From an uncultured Acidovorax sp. (GTDB lineage: Bacteria > Pseudomonadota > Gammaproteobacteria > Burkholderiales > Burkholderiaceae_C): a stretch of 33,781 nt of DNA. The notes under the pieces were generated by a model. The model was given only the letters and a program-made list of their open reading frames with translations, was not told the DNA's origin and did not search any database. Below are positions 1 to 8,800 of this stretch, piece by piece. Position 1 is the first letter of the stretch. The number at the start of each line of letters is the position of its first letter. The position numbers and the translations under genes are program-made. The stretch covers positions 1 to 33,781 of the forward strand of contig CAJYHL010000057.1 of assembly GCA_913774625.1 (NCBI GenBank). The letters run 5' to 3'.

Positions 1-96
1 GGCTATCCACGAGCGCCGCAACGCCGCAGACCGCCCGCCCACACCGCTGCCCTTCGGGTTGGAGCGAAATCGGGCGATTGGACGCCCCGGCTGCTT

Positions 97-116
97 GCAT
101 GGGCACCAGCCCATGC
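97..116. other. Hairpin in left-end non-coding stretch
   Basis: The first 187 bases hold no gene I can support. Within them is a perfect 8-bp inverted repeat (GCATGGGC / GCCCATGC) with a 4-base loop. There is no T-run on either side, so a terminator role is possible but not shown. Confidence 0.4.
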
Positions 117-169
117 GGCGCATCCGAAGCATCCACTCATCCCGATTGCGCGCCAACGCGATCCCCTGC

Positions 170-190
170 GAGATCGTCAACACGTTCTCA
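170..190 (-). repeat. 3' element shared with the far end of the window
   Basis: The plus-strand text GAGATCGTCAAC followed by A, CGTT and CTCA covers the stop codon of the M14 peptidase gene and the bases just after it. Almost the same text (two extra T, one base changed) covers the stop codon of the sensor kinase gene at 32809-32831. Read on the minus strand, the word can pair imperfectly with bases further downstream (CGATCTC with GGGATCG), giving a weak terminator-like hairpin. A repeat-derived terminator is my inference. Confidence 0.45.
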
Positions 191-1378
191 GGGCGTGGCG
201 CGCGCGTGGGCCTCGGTCAGGTTGTTGTCCATCCAGCGCAGCAGGTCGCGCCACATCTGCAGCACCTGGTCGTCGTCGGGCATGTGCAGCTCGTGCTTGA
301 GCTCGATGGTCACCACCGGCATGCCCTGGCGCACGCTGCCGTAGTGGCCCAGCGAGCCCGGGAAGATGCCCAGCTGGTCCAGCCGCAGCTGGCCCAGCCG
401 GCTGGGCGGGGGCAGCGGGCCGTCGTAGTCGAGCACGCCGTAGGGCGCATGGATGCTCACCACCAGGTCGGGCTTGAAGTCCTTGTCCATCTGCTGGTGC
501 AGGAAGCGCGATTCGGGTTCGGACAGCGGGCTGGGGCCGGGCCAGCGGCGCGGGTCGCGGCGGGTGCGCTTGTCCCAGTAGATGGGCGCATCGCGTTCCC
601 AGTTGGGCGTGGGGAAGTTTCGGTTCAGATCGACGCCGTGGGCATTGATGCGGGTGGGCTTCTTCGCCAGCAGGCCGTCCGGGTTGAGCACCGGGATGAA
701 GCGCCAGTGCACCGGCTGGCGCGAGCGCACGGTGCCGGCCTGCGCCAGCTCGATCCAGCGCAGCGCGAGCGAGGCGGCGGTCAGCTCGTCGCCGTGCATG
801 GCGCCTACCACCAGCACCCGCAGCGGCCGGGGGGCGGACGCGGAGGCCTGGGCGGCGGCGGGCAGCACGTCGCGCCAGTAGAGCGGCGTGCCCTGCACCG
901 AGACCGCGCCGCTTTCGGCCAGCCGCGCATCCGCGCAGTCCTGCGCGGTGATGGTCGGCAGGCGCTTGAGCAGGCGTTCGCAGGCCCGCGCCGCCGCCTC
1001 GGGCGATGCGGCCTGCACCGGAGGCGCAGCCGCCGGAGCGGCGGCCTGGGGCACCCGGGTACCGGCGGCCGCCGAAGCCGCTGCGGAAGGCTGGGGCACG
1101 GCGATCACCATGGTCACCGGAGCGGGCGGCTCCAGCGGCAGGGCCTGCGCGGCCGGGCCCTGCAGCCGCAGCGGCGCGTCGGCCCCTTCGGCGAACAGGG
1201 CGGCGCCCAGGGCGCCGCGGGCCGTGTCGCGCCCGTCGCGTGGCGAGTGCGCGATGCGCAGCCCGCCGGCGGCCAGGGCCAGGGCGGCAGCGGCCACCAT
1301 GGCGGCGGGCCAGCGCTGGCGCAGGGCCAGCAGTGCGGCGGGGCTTCCGGCCGGCAGGGGTCGGGCGGCGGGGCGCAT
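188..1378 (-). CDS. M14 family zinc carboxypeptidase, MpaA-like, membrane-anchored
   Basis: The protein has 396 residues. A hydrophobic segment at about 24-40 probably anchors it in the inner membrane, and an Ala/Pro-rich linker runs to about residue 125. The catalytic domain carries M14 hallmarks: zinc ligands H195 and E198 in HGDE, the GVDLNRNFP substrate-binding motif (R253), third zinc ligand H310 in VSIHAP and probable catalytic E359 in VVTIEL. The LNRNFP context resembles the murein peptide amidase MpaA group, which cuts gamma-D-Glu-diaminopimelate bonds in peptidoglycan peptides. That substrate is inferred from family resemblance. The start ATG overlaps the stop of the upstream hydrolase gene by one base (TGATG), so the two are probably translationally coupled. 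Unlike E. coli MpaA, this protein is N-terminally anchored with a long linker. Confidence 0.8.
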   Translation of the reverse strand: MRPAARPLPAGSPAALLALRQRWPAAMVAAAALALAAGGLRIAHSPRDGRDTARGALGAALFAEGADAPLRLQGPAAQALPLEPPAPVTMVIAVPQPSAAASAAAGTRVPQAAAPAAAPPVQAASPEAAARACERLLKRLPTITAQDCADARLAESGAVSVQGTPLYWRDVLPAAAQASASAPRPLRVLVVGAMHGDELTAASLALRWIELAQAGTVRSRQPVHWRFIPVLNPDGLLAKKPTRINAHGVDLNRNFPTPNWERDAPIYWDKRTRRDPRRWPGPSPLSEPESRFLHQQMDKDFKPDLVVSIHAPYGVLDYDGPLPPPSRLGQLRLDQLGIFPGSLGHYGSVRQGMPVVTIELKHELHMPDDDQVLQMWRDLLRWMDNNLTEAHARATP

Positions 1379-2163
1379 CAGTGCAGCACCCGCGTGCGTG
1401 CGGAAGCCAGGAAGTCCAGCAGCGCGCCGTCGAAGGCGTCCGGGTCTTCCAGCTGCGGCCAGTGGCCGGCATTCGGCAGCGAGAGGTGGCGCGCATCGGG
1501 CAGCACATGGGCCAGGGCCTGCAGCGCCTCGGGCGGGGTGCAGCGGTCCTGCGCGCCGCCCACCAGCAGCGTGGGCACCTGCACGCGGGCGAAATCCGCC
1601 GCGCCGCGCGCGAAGGCCGGCAGCGCCTGCAGCGCGCGCCGGTAGGCCGAGGGGTTGACCTGGCCCAGCGCGTGGCCCGCCAGGCGCAGGCCTTCGGGCA
1701 GCGCGCCGCTGCCGGCATGGCGCGGCACCAGGGCCTGGGCCAGCGCCTCCATGGGCAGGCCGGCTTCCAGCGCGGCCAGACGCGGCGCCACCCATTCGCG
1801 TTCGCTGGCCTCGTCCAGCGCCGGGCCGCCCGCGCACAGCACCAGCCGGCGCACCGACTGCGGCTGGCGCAGCGCCACCTCCAGGGCCAGCATGGCGCCC
1901 AGGCCGTGGCCGACCAGCGAGACGGGGCCGCACTGCAGCGCGTCGATCAGCCGGGCGCAGCTCTGCGCCAGGCCCTTGAAGCCATAGGGCTCGATCGGGG
2001 CGCTGCGGCCGTAGCCGGGCATGTCCCAGGCGACGGCGCGGTAGCCGGCGCTGGCCAGGGTTTCGACCTGGGGCGCGAAGGTGAGGTGGTCGCCGTCCGC
2101 GTCGTGCAGCATGAGAACGGTGTGGCCGGAGCCGAGGGTGGTGAACGTGGGAAGCAGCGGCAT
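1378..2163 (-). CDS. Alpha/beta hydrolase with Gly at the nucleophile position
   Basis: This 261-residue protein has the alpha/beta hydrolase layout of 3-oxoadipate enol-lactonase-like and esterase-like enzymes. The strand-helix turn after beta-5 reads LVGHGLGAM, where the family has G-x-S-x-G. Residue 87, the nucleophile site, is Gly (codon GGC at 1905-1903). The acid (D206 in GGAQDRCTP) and histidine (H234 in NAGHWPQLE) are kept. The oxyanion region reads LMLHDADGD rather than the usual HG-x-G type. By family rules it should not work as a serine hydrolase. It may be inactive, use another chemistry or bind a ligand. The start at 2163 was chosen because homology begins there; an in-frame ATG at 2247 would add a low-complexity leader. 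It is first in a two-gene unit with the M14 peptidase and divergent from the flavin reductase gene. Confidence 0.8.
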   Translation of the reverse strand: MPLLPTFTTLGSGHTVLMLHDADGDHLTFAPQVETLASAGYRAVAWDMPGYGRSAPIEPYGFKGLAQSCARLIDALQCGPVSLVGHGLGAMLALEVALRQPQSVRRLVLCAGGPALDEASEREWVAPRLAALEAGLPMEALAQALVPRHAGSGALPEGLRLAGHALGQVNPSAYRRALQALPAFARGAADFARVQVPTLLVGGAQDRCTPPEALQALAHVLPDARHLSLPNAGHWPQLEDPDAFDGALLDFLASARTRVLH

Positions 2164-2225
2164 GGACGGGAGACAGGGGCGCTGCCGCGCAGACAGTGCG
2201 CGCGGCAGCCGGGCGGAGGCCGGCC

Positions 2226-2231
2226 CATAAT
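2226..2231 (+). promoter_or_regulatory. Candidate -10 box (CATAAT) for flavin reductase gene
   Basis: CATAAT stands out in an otherwise GC-rich 130-bp divergent intergenic region. It would give a leader of about 57 bases before the ATG at 2295. I see no convincing -35 box. Confidence 0.35.
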
Positions 2232-2294
2232 ATCCGACCCCTCCCATCCCGACCGCCGCGAGCGCCTTTGACTGTGACCTCCACCCCGCCCCGA

Positions 2295-2831
2295 ATGACC
2301 ACCGCCCGCCCGCCGGAATTCTCGGCGCGCGAATTCCGCGATGCGCTGGGCATGTTCGCCACCGGCGTGACCATCGTCACCGCACGCACGGCCGACGGCG
2401 CACTGGTCGGCATGACGGCGAGCTCGTTCAACTCGGTGTCGCTGGAGCCGCCGCTGGTGCTCTGGAGCCTGGCGCACAAGGCCTCGTCGCTGCCGGCCTT
2501 CGCGGCCGGTTCGCACTACGCCATCAATGTGCTGGCGGCCGGCCAGCAGGCCCTGGCCGAGCGCTTCGCCACGCGCGGCATCGACCGCTTCGCGGGCGTG
2601 GAGCACCGGCCGGGCATCGCGGGCGCGCCCGTGCTGGCCGGGGCCGTGGCGGTGTTCGAGTGCTTCAACCGCAGCCAGTACGTGGAAGGCGACCACACCA
2701 TCTTCGTGGGCGAGGTGGAGCAGTGCAGCCATCTGGCGGGAGCCTCGCCGCTGCTCTACCACGGCGGCATGTTCTATGCCGAGCACCCGCTGGGCCGCGC
2801 ACCCGCCATGGCCGGAGCCACGCAAAAATGA
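2295..2831 (+). CDS. Flavin reductase domain protein (FMN-binding, HpaC/RutF-like)
   Basis: This 178-residue cytoplasmic protein belongs to the flavin reductase-like family, which uses NAD(P)H to reduce FMN or FAD, often for a partner monooxygenase. Family signatures are the N-terminal FATGVTIVTA, the flavin-binding stretch GMTASSFNSVSLEPPLVLW, FAINVL-type text (here YAINVLAAGQQ) and the C-terminal GDHTIFVGEVE. Length is normal for the family. Start at 2295 precedes the conserved SAREFRDALGMFATG region; no clear ribosome binding site is visible, and an upstream in-frame GTG or ATG is possible. No monooxygenase partner is adjacent; the nearest FAD enzyme, the UbiM-like gene at 14.3 kb, is far away and not a two-component type. 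The physiological partner is therefore unknown. Confidence 0.85.
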   Translation: MTTARPPEFSAREFRDALGMFATGVTIVTARTADGALVGMTASSFNSVSLEPPLVLWSLAHKASSLPAFAAGSHYAINVLAAGQQALAERFATRGIDRFAGVEHRPGIAGAPVLAGAVAVFECFNRSQYVEGDHTIFVGEVEQCSHLAGASPLLYHGGMFYAEHPLGRAPAMAGATQK

Positions 2832-2833
2832 GA

Positions 2834-2871
2834 GCGGCCAGCCCTTGATGCACAAGGGCTGGCCGCATTTT
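2834..2871. terminator. Bidirectional rho-independent terminator
   Basis: A perfect 13-bp inverted repeat (arms 2834-2846 and 2854-2866, 7-base loop) lies between the convergent flavin reductase and minE genes. On the plus strand it is followed by ATTTT; on the minus strand the 3' side reads CTCATTTTT. It can stop transcription from both sides. It begins 3 bases after the flavin reductase stop codon. Confidence 0.9.
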
Positions 2872-2890
2872 CCTCACCGAAGGCCGGGCC

Positions 2891-3160
2891 TTATTTGGCG
2901 GCGGTGTCGGGCAGCTCGATCTTGACTTCGAGCACTTCCAGGTTGTCCTGGCGCTCCAGCTGCACCTTGAGGTCGTCGGGGCTGATCTTCACGTACTTGG
3001 AGATCACAGCCACCAGCTCGCGCTGCAGCGCGGGCAGGTAGTCGGGCTCGGCGGCGTTGCGGCCGTTGCGCTCGTGCGCGAGGATGATCTGCAGCCGCTC
3101 CTTGGCGACGCTGGCGGTCTTCTTCTTTTCACCGAGCAGGAAGGAGAGGAAAGATGCCAT
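2891..3160 (-). CDS. minE: Cell division topological specificity factor MinE
   Basis: The 89-residue protein matches MinE in length and architecture. The N-terminal membrane-targeting segment is [16 protein letters not shown]. The MinD-activating helix reads [13 protein letters not shown], followed by the dimerisation domain ([18 protein letters not shown], then DDLKVQLER and [11 protein letters not shown]). MinE stimulates MinD ATPase and drives pole-to-pole oscillation, keeping the MinC inhibitor away from mid-cell. It is last of the minC-minD-minE operon. Only 3 bases separate it from the minD stop, and its strong Shine-Dalgarno GGGAGG overlaps the end of minD, which suggests coupled translation. 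Confidence 0.97.
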   Translation of the reverse strand: MASFLSFLLGEKKKTASVAKERLQIILAHERNGRNAAEPDYLPALQRELVAVISKYVKISPDDLKVQLERQDNLEVLEVKIELPDTAAK

Positions 3161-3163
3161 GGA

Positions 3164-3979
3164 CTACCTCCCGCCGAAGATGCGTTTGAAGAAGCCGGGC
3201 TTCTCGGCCTCGACGAAGCGCATGGGCTTGTCTTCGCCCAGGAAGCGGGCCACCACGTCCTTGTAGGCCTCGGACACGTCGGTGCCCTGCAGGTGGATGG
3301 CGGGCGTGCCCTGGTTGGAGGCGGTGAGCACGCTTTCCGACTCGGGCACCACGCCGATGAGTTCGATGCGCAGGATGTCCTGGATGTCCTCCAGGCTCAG
3401 CATCTGCCCGTCCTGCACGCGGCCGGGGTTGTAGCGCGTGATGAGCAGGTGTTCCTTGATGGGCTCCTTGCCCTCGATGGCGCGCTTCGTCTTGCTGCCC
3501 AGCATGCCCAGGATGCGGTCGGAGTCGCGCACCGAGGAGACTTCCGGGTTGGTCACCAGCAGCGCCTCGTCGGCGAAGTGCATGGCCATGAGCGCGCCGC
3601 TCTCGATGCCGGCGGGCGAGTCGCAGACGATGTATTCGAAGTCCATCGCGGCCAGGTCGTTCAGCACCTTCTCGACGCCGTCCTGCGTGAGCGCGTCCTT
3701 GTCGCGCGTCTGGCTGGCGGCCAGCACGAACAGGTTCTCGCACTGCTTGTCCTTGATGAGGGCCTGGTTCAGGTTGGCCTCGCCGTGGATCACGTTGATG
3801 AGGTCGTACACCACGCGGCGCTCGCAACCCATGATGAGGTCGAGGTTGCGCAGGCCGACATCGAAGTCGATCACCGCGGTCTTGTGGCCGCGCAGCGCGA
3901 GGCCCGATGCGAAGCTGGCACTGGTGGTGGTCTTGCCCACGCCCCCCTTGCCGGAGGTGACGACGACGATTTTGGCCAT
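3164..3979 (-). CDS. minD: Septum site-determining ATPase MinD
   Basis: This 271-residue ParA/MinD-type deviant Walker A ATPase begins MAKIVVVTSGKGGVGKTTTS, with the deviant P-loop KGGVGKTT at residues 11-18. It contains the switch region VIDFDVGLRNLD and the Walker B-like YIVCDSPAGIE. The C-terminal amphipathic membrane-targeting helix reads GFFKRIFGG. ATP-bound MinD dimers sit on the inner membrane, recruit MinC to block FtsZ assembly, and are released by MinE. It is the middle gene of minCDE, 97 bases downstream of minC. That gap is longer than the minD-minE gap and could hold an internal promoter, though none was recognised. Confidence 0.98.
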   Translation of the reverse strand: MAKIVVVTSGKGGVGKTTTSASFASGLALRGHKTAVIDFDVGLRNLDLIMGCERRVVYDLINVIHGEANLNQALIKDKQCENLFVLAASQTRDKDALTQDGVEKVLNDLAAMDFEYIVCDSPAGIESGALMAMHFADEALLVTNPEVSSVRDSDRILGMLGSKTKRAIEGKEPIKEHLLITRYNPGRVQDGQMLSLEDIQDILRIELIGVVPESESVLTASNQGTPAIHLQGTDVSEAYKDVVARFLGEDKPMRFVEAEKPGFFKRIFGGR

Positions 3980-4076
3980 GTTGTGCTGGTTCCCTGAAAT
4001 GATGTGATCGCGCTGGATCGGAAGAGAGTGGATCGAAGAATGGATGGAATGAAGGAAAAGGCAGGAGGCCGTGGCC

Positions 4077-4838
4077 TCAGAGCGGCTCGATGAGCAGCTT
4101 CTCGCCCTCCAGCCGCACCTGCGCCGGCTTGCCGCGCACGTTGTCGGGCAGTTCGGTTTCGGTGGTGCGGTAGATGCCCGCGATGGAGACCAGCTGCGGC
4201 TCCAGGCAGGTGCTGAAGATGCGCGCCTCGGTATTGCCCCGCGCGCCGGCGATGGCCCGGCCGCGCATGGGCGCGTAGATGTGGATGTTGCCGTCCGCGA
4301 TGACCTCGGCGCCGAAGCTGACCACGGCCATCACCACCAGGTCGCCGCCGCGGGCATAGACCTGCTGGCCCGAGCGCAGCGGCTTGTCCACCACCACCGT
4401 GGTGGGGCCGGCCACCGGCACCTCGACTTCGCGCACGACCTCGCGGACCACTTCCCGCACCGGCTGGGCGGGAGCGGGAGCCTGGGCAGCTGCGGCGCGG
4501 GCCGGCGGGGCCTCGGGCGCGGCCACCAGGCCGGCGGCCAGCGCGGCCTCCATCTGCGCGGCGCTGCCGCCGCGCACCGCCACCGGCACGGTGTGCAGCG
4601 CGCGCAGCGAGGCGCCCAGGGCGGCGAAATCGACGGGCTCCTCGGCATCGCGCACGCCGGCCAGGTCGATCAGCACCGGGTCGTTGTCGAAGAAGCCGGG
4701 GTCGTCGGCCAGGCGCGCGGCCAGATCGGCGGCGAGCACGCCCGCGTCGGTGGTCTTGAGCGCCACCGCCACCACGGGCAGCTGGGCGCTCTTGAGTTCA
4801 AAGCTGGTGCGGGCAGCGCCCGCCGTTTCAACGGCCAT
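4077..4838 (-). CDS. minC: Septum formation inhibitor MinC
   Basis: The 253-residue protein has the two-domain MinC plan. The N-terminal FtsZ-inhibiting domain spans roughly residues 10-105 (FELKSAQLPVVAVAL, then FFDNDPVLIDLAG). A linker rich in Ala, Pro, Val and Arg follows. The C-terminal beta-helix domain that binds MinD spans about 150-253 (LRSGQQVYARGGDLVVMA, GAEVIADGNIHIYAPMRGRA, ARIFSTCLEPQLVSIAG). The linker contains a tandem REVV-type repeat (VREVVREVVREVEVP), which is unusual-looking but in frame. The start at 4838 was chosen over an upstream ATG at 4964 because the extension is low-complexity and unlike MinC. It is the first gene of the min operon. Confidence 0.95.
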   Translation of the reverse strand: MAVETAGAARTSFELKSAQLPVVAVALKTTDAGVLAADLAARLADDPGFFDNDPVLIDLAGVRDAEEPVDFAALGASLRALHTVPVAVRGGSAAQMEAALAAGLVAAPEAPPARAAAAQAPAPAQPVREVVREVVREVEVPVAGPTTVVVDKPLRSGQQVYARGGDLVVMAVVSFGAEVIADGNIHIYAPMRGRAIAGARGNTEARIFSTCLEPQLVSIAGIYRTTETELPDNVRGKPAQVRLEGEKLLIEPL

Positions 4839-5129
4839 GGAGCAAGGGGTGCGAGAGAAGGAAGACGCTGCGCAAGAAAAGGGAAGGCAAGACTTGGCGG
4901 ACCCAGCGGCGCACGGCGGCAGCACCGGGCCGGCTGCAACGGCCCCGGCGGCACGCGCGCGCACGGGAAAGCGGGCAAGTGTACCGTGCGCGGACCGCGC
5001 AGGGTTGCGTCAGATCGTGTCCGGCGCCCGCCGTTCCACCAGGCGCCACGCAAGTGCCCGGTCGCTCCGGCGGGGTGCGCCCGGCGACGGGCTCGCCGCT
5101 GCGCCAGGGCGGCGCAGGGGCTCGGAGGT
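4839..5129 (-). other. Intergenic region upstream of minC
   Basis: This 291-base gap separates the phosphatidyltransferase stop from the minC start, both on the minus strand. It should hold the min operon promoter. The only -10-like word I see is TACACT (minus strand, 4983-4978), without a good -35 box. No gene or hairpin with a T-run was recognised. Confidence 0.3.
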
Positions 5130-5753
5130 TCAGAGCTTGGGAATGCGGATGCGGCTGATCATCAGCGAGCCGGAGACGGCGAACACCAGCACCAGTGGGT
5201 GCAGCGTGAAGCCGCCCAGCAGCACGTGACCGAACCAGAGCCGGTCGCCCACGGCCCCCAGGGCGGCGGCCAGCGACAGGAGGCCGACCAGCACGATGGA
5301 GGTGGGAATCGGCGTGCCTTCGAAGTACTTGACCTTGCCCGTGCCTTCGGACAGGGTTTCGGCCGTGACGTTGTAGCGCGCCAGGCGCGAGACGCCGCAG
5401 GCCACGAAGTAGGCCAGCACGATGCGGTCGTACAGCCCCTGCATGCCGCAGGCATAGGCGATGATGGCCGGCGCCACGCCGAAGGAGATCACGTCGGCCA
5501 GCGAGTCCAGCTCGCGGCCCATGGCCGAGGACTTCTGCCGCCAGCGCGCGATGCGGCCGTCCAGCACGTCGAAGATGAGCGCGGCCAGCACCAGCGCGGC
5601 GGCGAAATGGATGTGCCGCACGTCGCCTACCGCCAGGTAGGTCATGGACGAGAACAGCGCGCCCACGCCGCAGACGGCGTTGCCCAGCGTGAACCAGTCC
5701 GCGAGATGGAACTCGCGGATCATCGAAAAGCGCTTGGGTGCGGGAACAGTCAT
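5130..5753 (-). CDS. pssA: CDP-diacylglycerol-serine O-phosphatidyltransferase
   Basis: This 207-residue integral membrane enzyme carries the full CDP-alcohol phosphatidyltransferase signature D-G-x2-A-R-x8-G-x3-D-x3-D: D65, G66, A69, R70, G79, D83, D87. Several hydrophobic segments follow (FGVAPAIIAYACGM, IVLAYFVACGVSRLARYN, IVLVGLLSLAAALGAV and a C-terminal pair). The SRLARYN and FEGTPIP text is typical of membrane-bound (type II) phosphatidylserine synthases. The product is decarboxylated to phosphatidylethanolamine, though no decarboxylase gene is in the window. The start at 5753 has GAGGA nine bases upstream. An earlier in-frame ATG at 5804 overlaps the likely -10 hexamer and is less plausible. 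Confidence 0.88.
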   Translation of the reverse strand: MTVPAPKRFSMIREFHLADWFTLGNAVCGVGALFSSMTYLAVGDVRHIHFAAALVLAALIFDVLDGRIARWRQKSSAMGRELDSLADVISFGVAPAIIAYACGMQGLYDRIVLAYFVACGVSRLARYNVTAETLSEGTGKVKYFEGTPIPTSIVLVGLLSLAAALGAVGDRLWFGHVLLGGFTLHPLVLVFAVSGSLMISRIRIPKL

Positions 5754-5802
5754 GGAAGGAAATCCTCGGGAAGGAGCCGGCAGGCGGGCTCGGCAGCGGG
5801 CC

Positions 5803-5808
5803 ATTATG
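5803..5808 (-). promoter_or_regulatory. Candidate -10 box (CATAAT) for pssA
   Basis: On the minus strand CATAAT lies about 50 bases before the pssA start codon, in a GC-rich gap of 123 bases after the giant signalling gene. No clear -35 box is visible. Confidence 0.35.
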
Positions 5809-5876
5809 GAACGCGGCCGGGGGGCCGGCCGTCAGGCGAGTCCTACGGGGCAGGCAGCGGCGCGCCGGGCCCCCTC

Positions 5877-8800
5877 TCAGGGTGGCAGGCAGCCCACGCG
5901 GTTGCGCCCCAGGTGCTTGGCCTGGTAGAGGCCGGCATCGGCGCGGGCCAGCAGGCTGTCGAGCGTGTCGCCCGGCAGCAGCGTGCTCACCCCCAGGCTG
6001 ACCGTGACGCGCACGGCGGTGCCATCGGGCCATACGGTTTCCGCCGCCGCGATGCGCGCGCGCAGCGCTTCGGCCAGGGCCCGGGCATCGCCCAGCCCGG
6101 TGGCCGGCAGCAGCACGCCGAATTCCTCGCCGCCCAGCCGGCCCAGCAGATCGCAGGCGCGGATGCGGCTGGCGCAGGCGCCGGTCACGGCGCGCAGGAC
6201 GGCATCGCCCGCGGCATGGCCGTGGCGGTCGTTGATCTGCTTGAAGTCGTCCACGTCGAACATCAGCATCGACAGCCGGGCCTCGTGGTGGCCGCCCGGC
6301 ACCCCGCGCACCTGGGCCAGCGCGGCCTCGGCCCGCTCCATGAAGTGGCGGCGGTTGGCTGCGCCGGTCAGCGGGTCGGTGGTGGCGGCGACGCGCAGCG
6401 CGTCTTCCATGGTCTTGCGGACGGTGATGTCCACCACGGTGGCCAGCGCGCAGGGCTCTCCGTCGTAGATGAGGGGCACGATGGAGATCAGCACCCAGAT
6501 ATCGCTGCCGCCGGCCGTGATCAGGCGGGTTTCGTGGTCGCTCACCACGCCGTCGCGACGGAACGCGGCGAACAGCCGGTCGCGGTCGGCGGGATTGCGG
6601 TAGATGCTGCGCGGAGAGCGGCCCATCAGCTCGGCCAGCGGCATGCCCGACAGCTGCTCGGCCCGCTGGTTGGCATAGACGAAGCTGTCGTCGGACAGGC
6701 GCGTCACCGTCATGGGCATGGGCGCGTTGTTCAGGATGGACTGGAGCCGCGCCTCGCTGTCGGCCAGCGCGCGCGTGCGCTCGGCCACGCGCTGCTCCAG
6801 CGTCTGCGCCAGGCCGCGCCACTGCGCGTAGAGCCGGGCGTTGTCGATGGCGTTGATGACGTTGCCCGAAAGCAGCTCGAGGAACTGGATGCGCTCCTGC
6901 GAGAAGACGCCGGCCGTGGCGTCGTTCTCCAGATAGAGCGCGCCCACGGTGGCGCCCTGCCGCACCAGCGGCATGCACAGCGCGGAGCGCACCCGGCGCC
7001 CGGTGAAATACGGCAGCCGCCGCCACACATGGGCCTGGGCGAGATCGACGACCAGCACCGGGCTCGCGAGGTTGAGCACCGTGCGCAGGACTTCCAGCGG
7101 CAGGCGCTCGCCCGCGTCTTCCAGCAGCATGCCGCCATCGCCCGCCTCCGGCCCGGGCGCCGGGGCCTCGCTGTCGGCCTGCAGCGACCAGGCGCCAGCC
7201 CCGTCGCGCAGCACCACGGCGGCGCGGCTGGCGCCGGCGCTCTCGCGCAGCACCTGCAGCAGGCGCGCGAGCAGCGCATCGAGCGCGATCTCGGCCGTCA
7301 CGGCCTGGGCGGCCTTCATGAGCGTGGCCAGATCGAGCGTGTGGCCCGGCGTGGCCAGCACGGTGGCGCCGGGCGCTGCCGCTGCCGGCCCGGCCGTGCC
7401 CGGCGCGGGCAGCACGGCCTCGGGCGCGGCGGCGACCAGCGGCGCGCCGGCCATCGCCGCGGCGCCCCAGCGCAGGAACAGGGCCCGCGCCTGGGCACGT
7501 TCGGCCAGCACGGACGCGGAAGGGGCGGCGCCGGCCGGCATGCACAGCAGGCCGGCCCAATGCACCAGGCCCTGGATGAAGAGGTTGTCCAGCGCCTGGG
7601 CTGCGCGCCGGGCGGCTTCGATCTCGGCCCGGACATCGACCGGCGGGCCCGGCATGCGGATGCCCGCCGCCGCCATGCGCGCGCGCAGCAGGTGGGCCAG
7701 CGGGCGCACTTCGGCGCAGGTGTGGGCCCACAGCTCCAGCCGGTGCAGCGCCGCCTTGCAGCGCGCGGCGGCGTCGGGGCGGCCGCTCTGCGGCGCCGAC
7801 AGGGCCGAGAAGAACACGCAGAAGGGCACCATGACCATGCCGCGCCCGGCCGAGAACAGCGCCTGCGCGGCATCGCCTGCGGCCACGGCCTCCTCGGCCC
7901 GGCCGGCCAGCGCGTGCAGCATGCACTGCCAGGCGTGCAGGAACATGGCGCCGGTCTGGTCGGCCCGCTCGGAATAGGTCTGCAGCAGGGCCCGGGCGGA
8001 GAAGCCCGCTGCCGGCTGCTCCAGCGGCTCGGTGTCGGCCGCGGGCCGGCGCAGCGCGCGCACCACGGCCAGCAGGGCGCTCAGATAGTCGTGCGCCACG
8101 GGCTGGCGGATGCGCCGCAGCGTGGCGGCATCGGCTTCGAGCTGGGCCTGCAGCTCGGCCAGCGGCGTGCCGGCCAGCAGCGCGTGGTAGCCATGCACGT
8201 AGAGGCCCAGGCCCGCATGCCGCAGGTTGCCGGTCTCCAGCCCGTTGCGGTGGACGGCCATCAGGCCCGGCAGTCCGCTGGAGATGCCCTCGATCCAGTG
8301 GCGCAGGAAGGCGTTGAACGAAAAGCCCGCATGCGCATGGACGTGGCGCCAGCCGTGGCGCTCCACCAGGTCCATGGACAGGCGGCCCAGGCGGTAGCCG
8401 AAGATGTGGTCCTGCAGGTATTCCGCCACCATCAGGCCCATGACCGAATAGGCCGACAGCGCCACCGGCGCATGGCCGTGGACCACCATCCAGCGCACCT
8501 GCAGCACGGTGAGCAGCGGCAGCAGCGCCGGCCGGGCGATATAGGCGGCAGCGGTCATCTTGGCCACCACCGACAGCTGCTGCAGGCAGAGCGCGTCGGT
8601 CATCACCGGCCGCGCGGCCAGGGCGTCGAAGCCCAGGGCCTCGATCTCGGCGCGCACCTCGGTCACCAGCTGCACGGTGTCGGCGGGCGAGGCGGCCTCG
8701 GGCGGCCCGGTGCCGAGCAGGCGCAGCACCGCGAGGCCCAGTTCCAGCGTGTCGTCGAGCCGGCCGGAGGTGTAGAAGGATTCGATCCGTACGTCCAGCA

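Noticed and set aside
1-187. Small plus-strand proteins at the left edge
   Set aside because: Frames there continue into antisense of the peptidase gene and have no ribosome binding site or recognisable domain.
188-2479. Extended 763-residue reading of the M14 peptidase
   Set aside because: The upstream part is antisense or out-of-frame text of the hydrolase and flavin reductase genes. The overlap TGATG at 1376-1380 gives a natural start at 1378.
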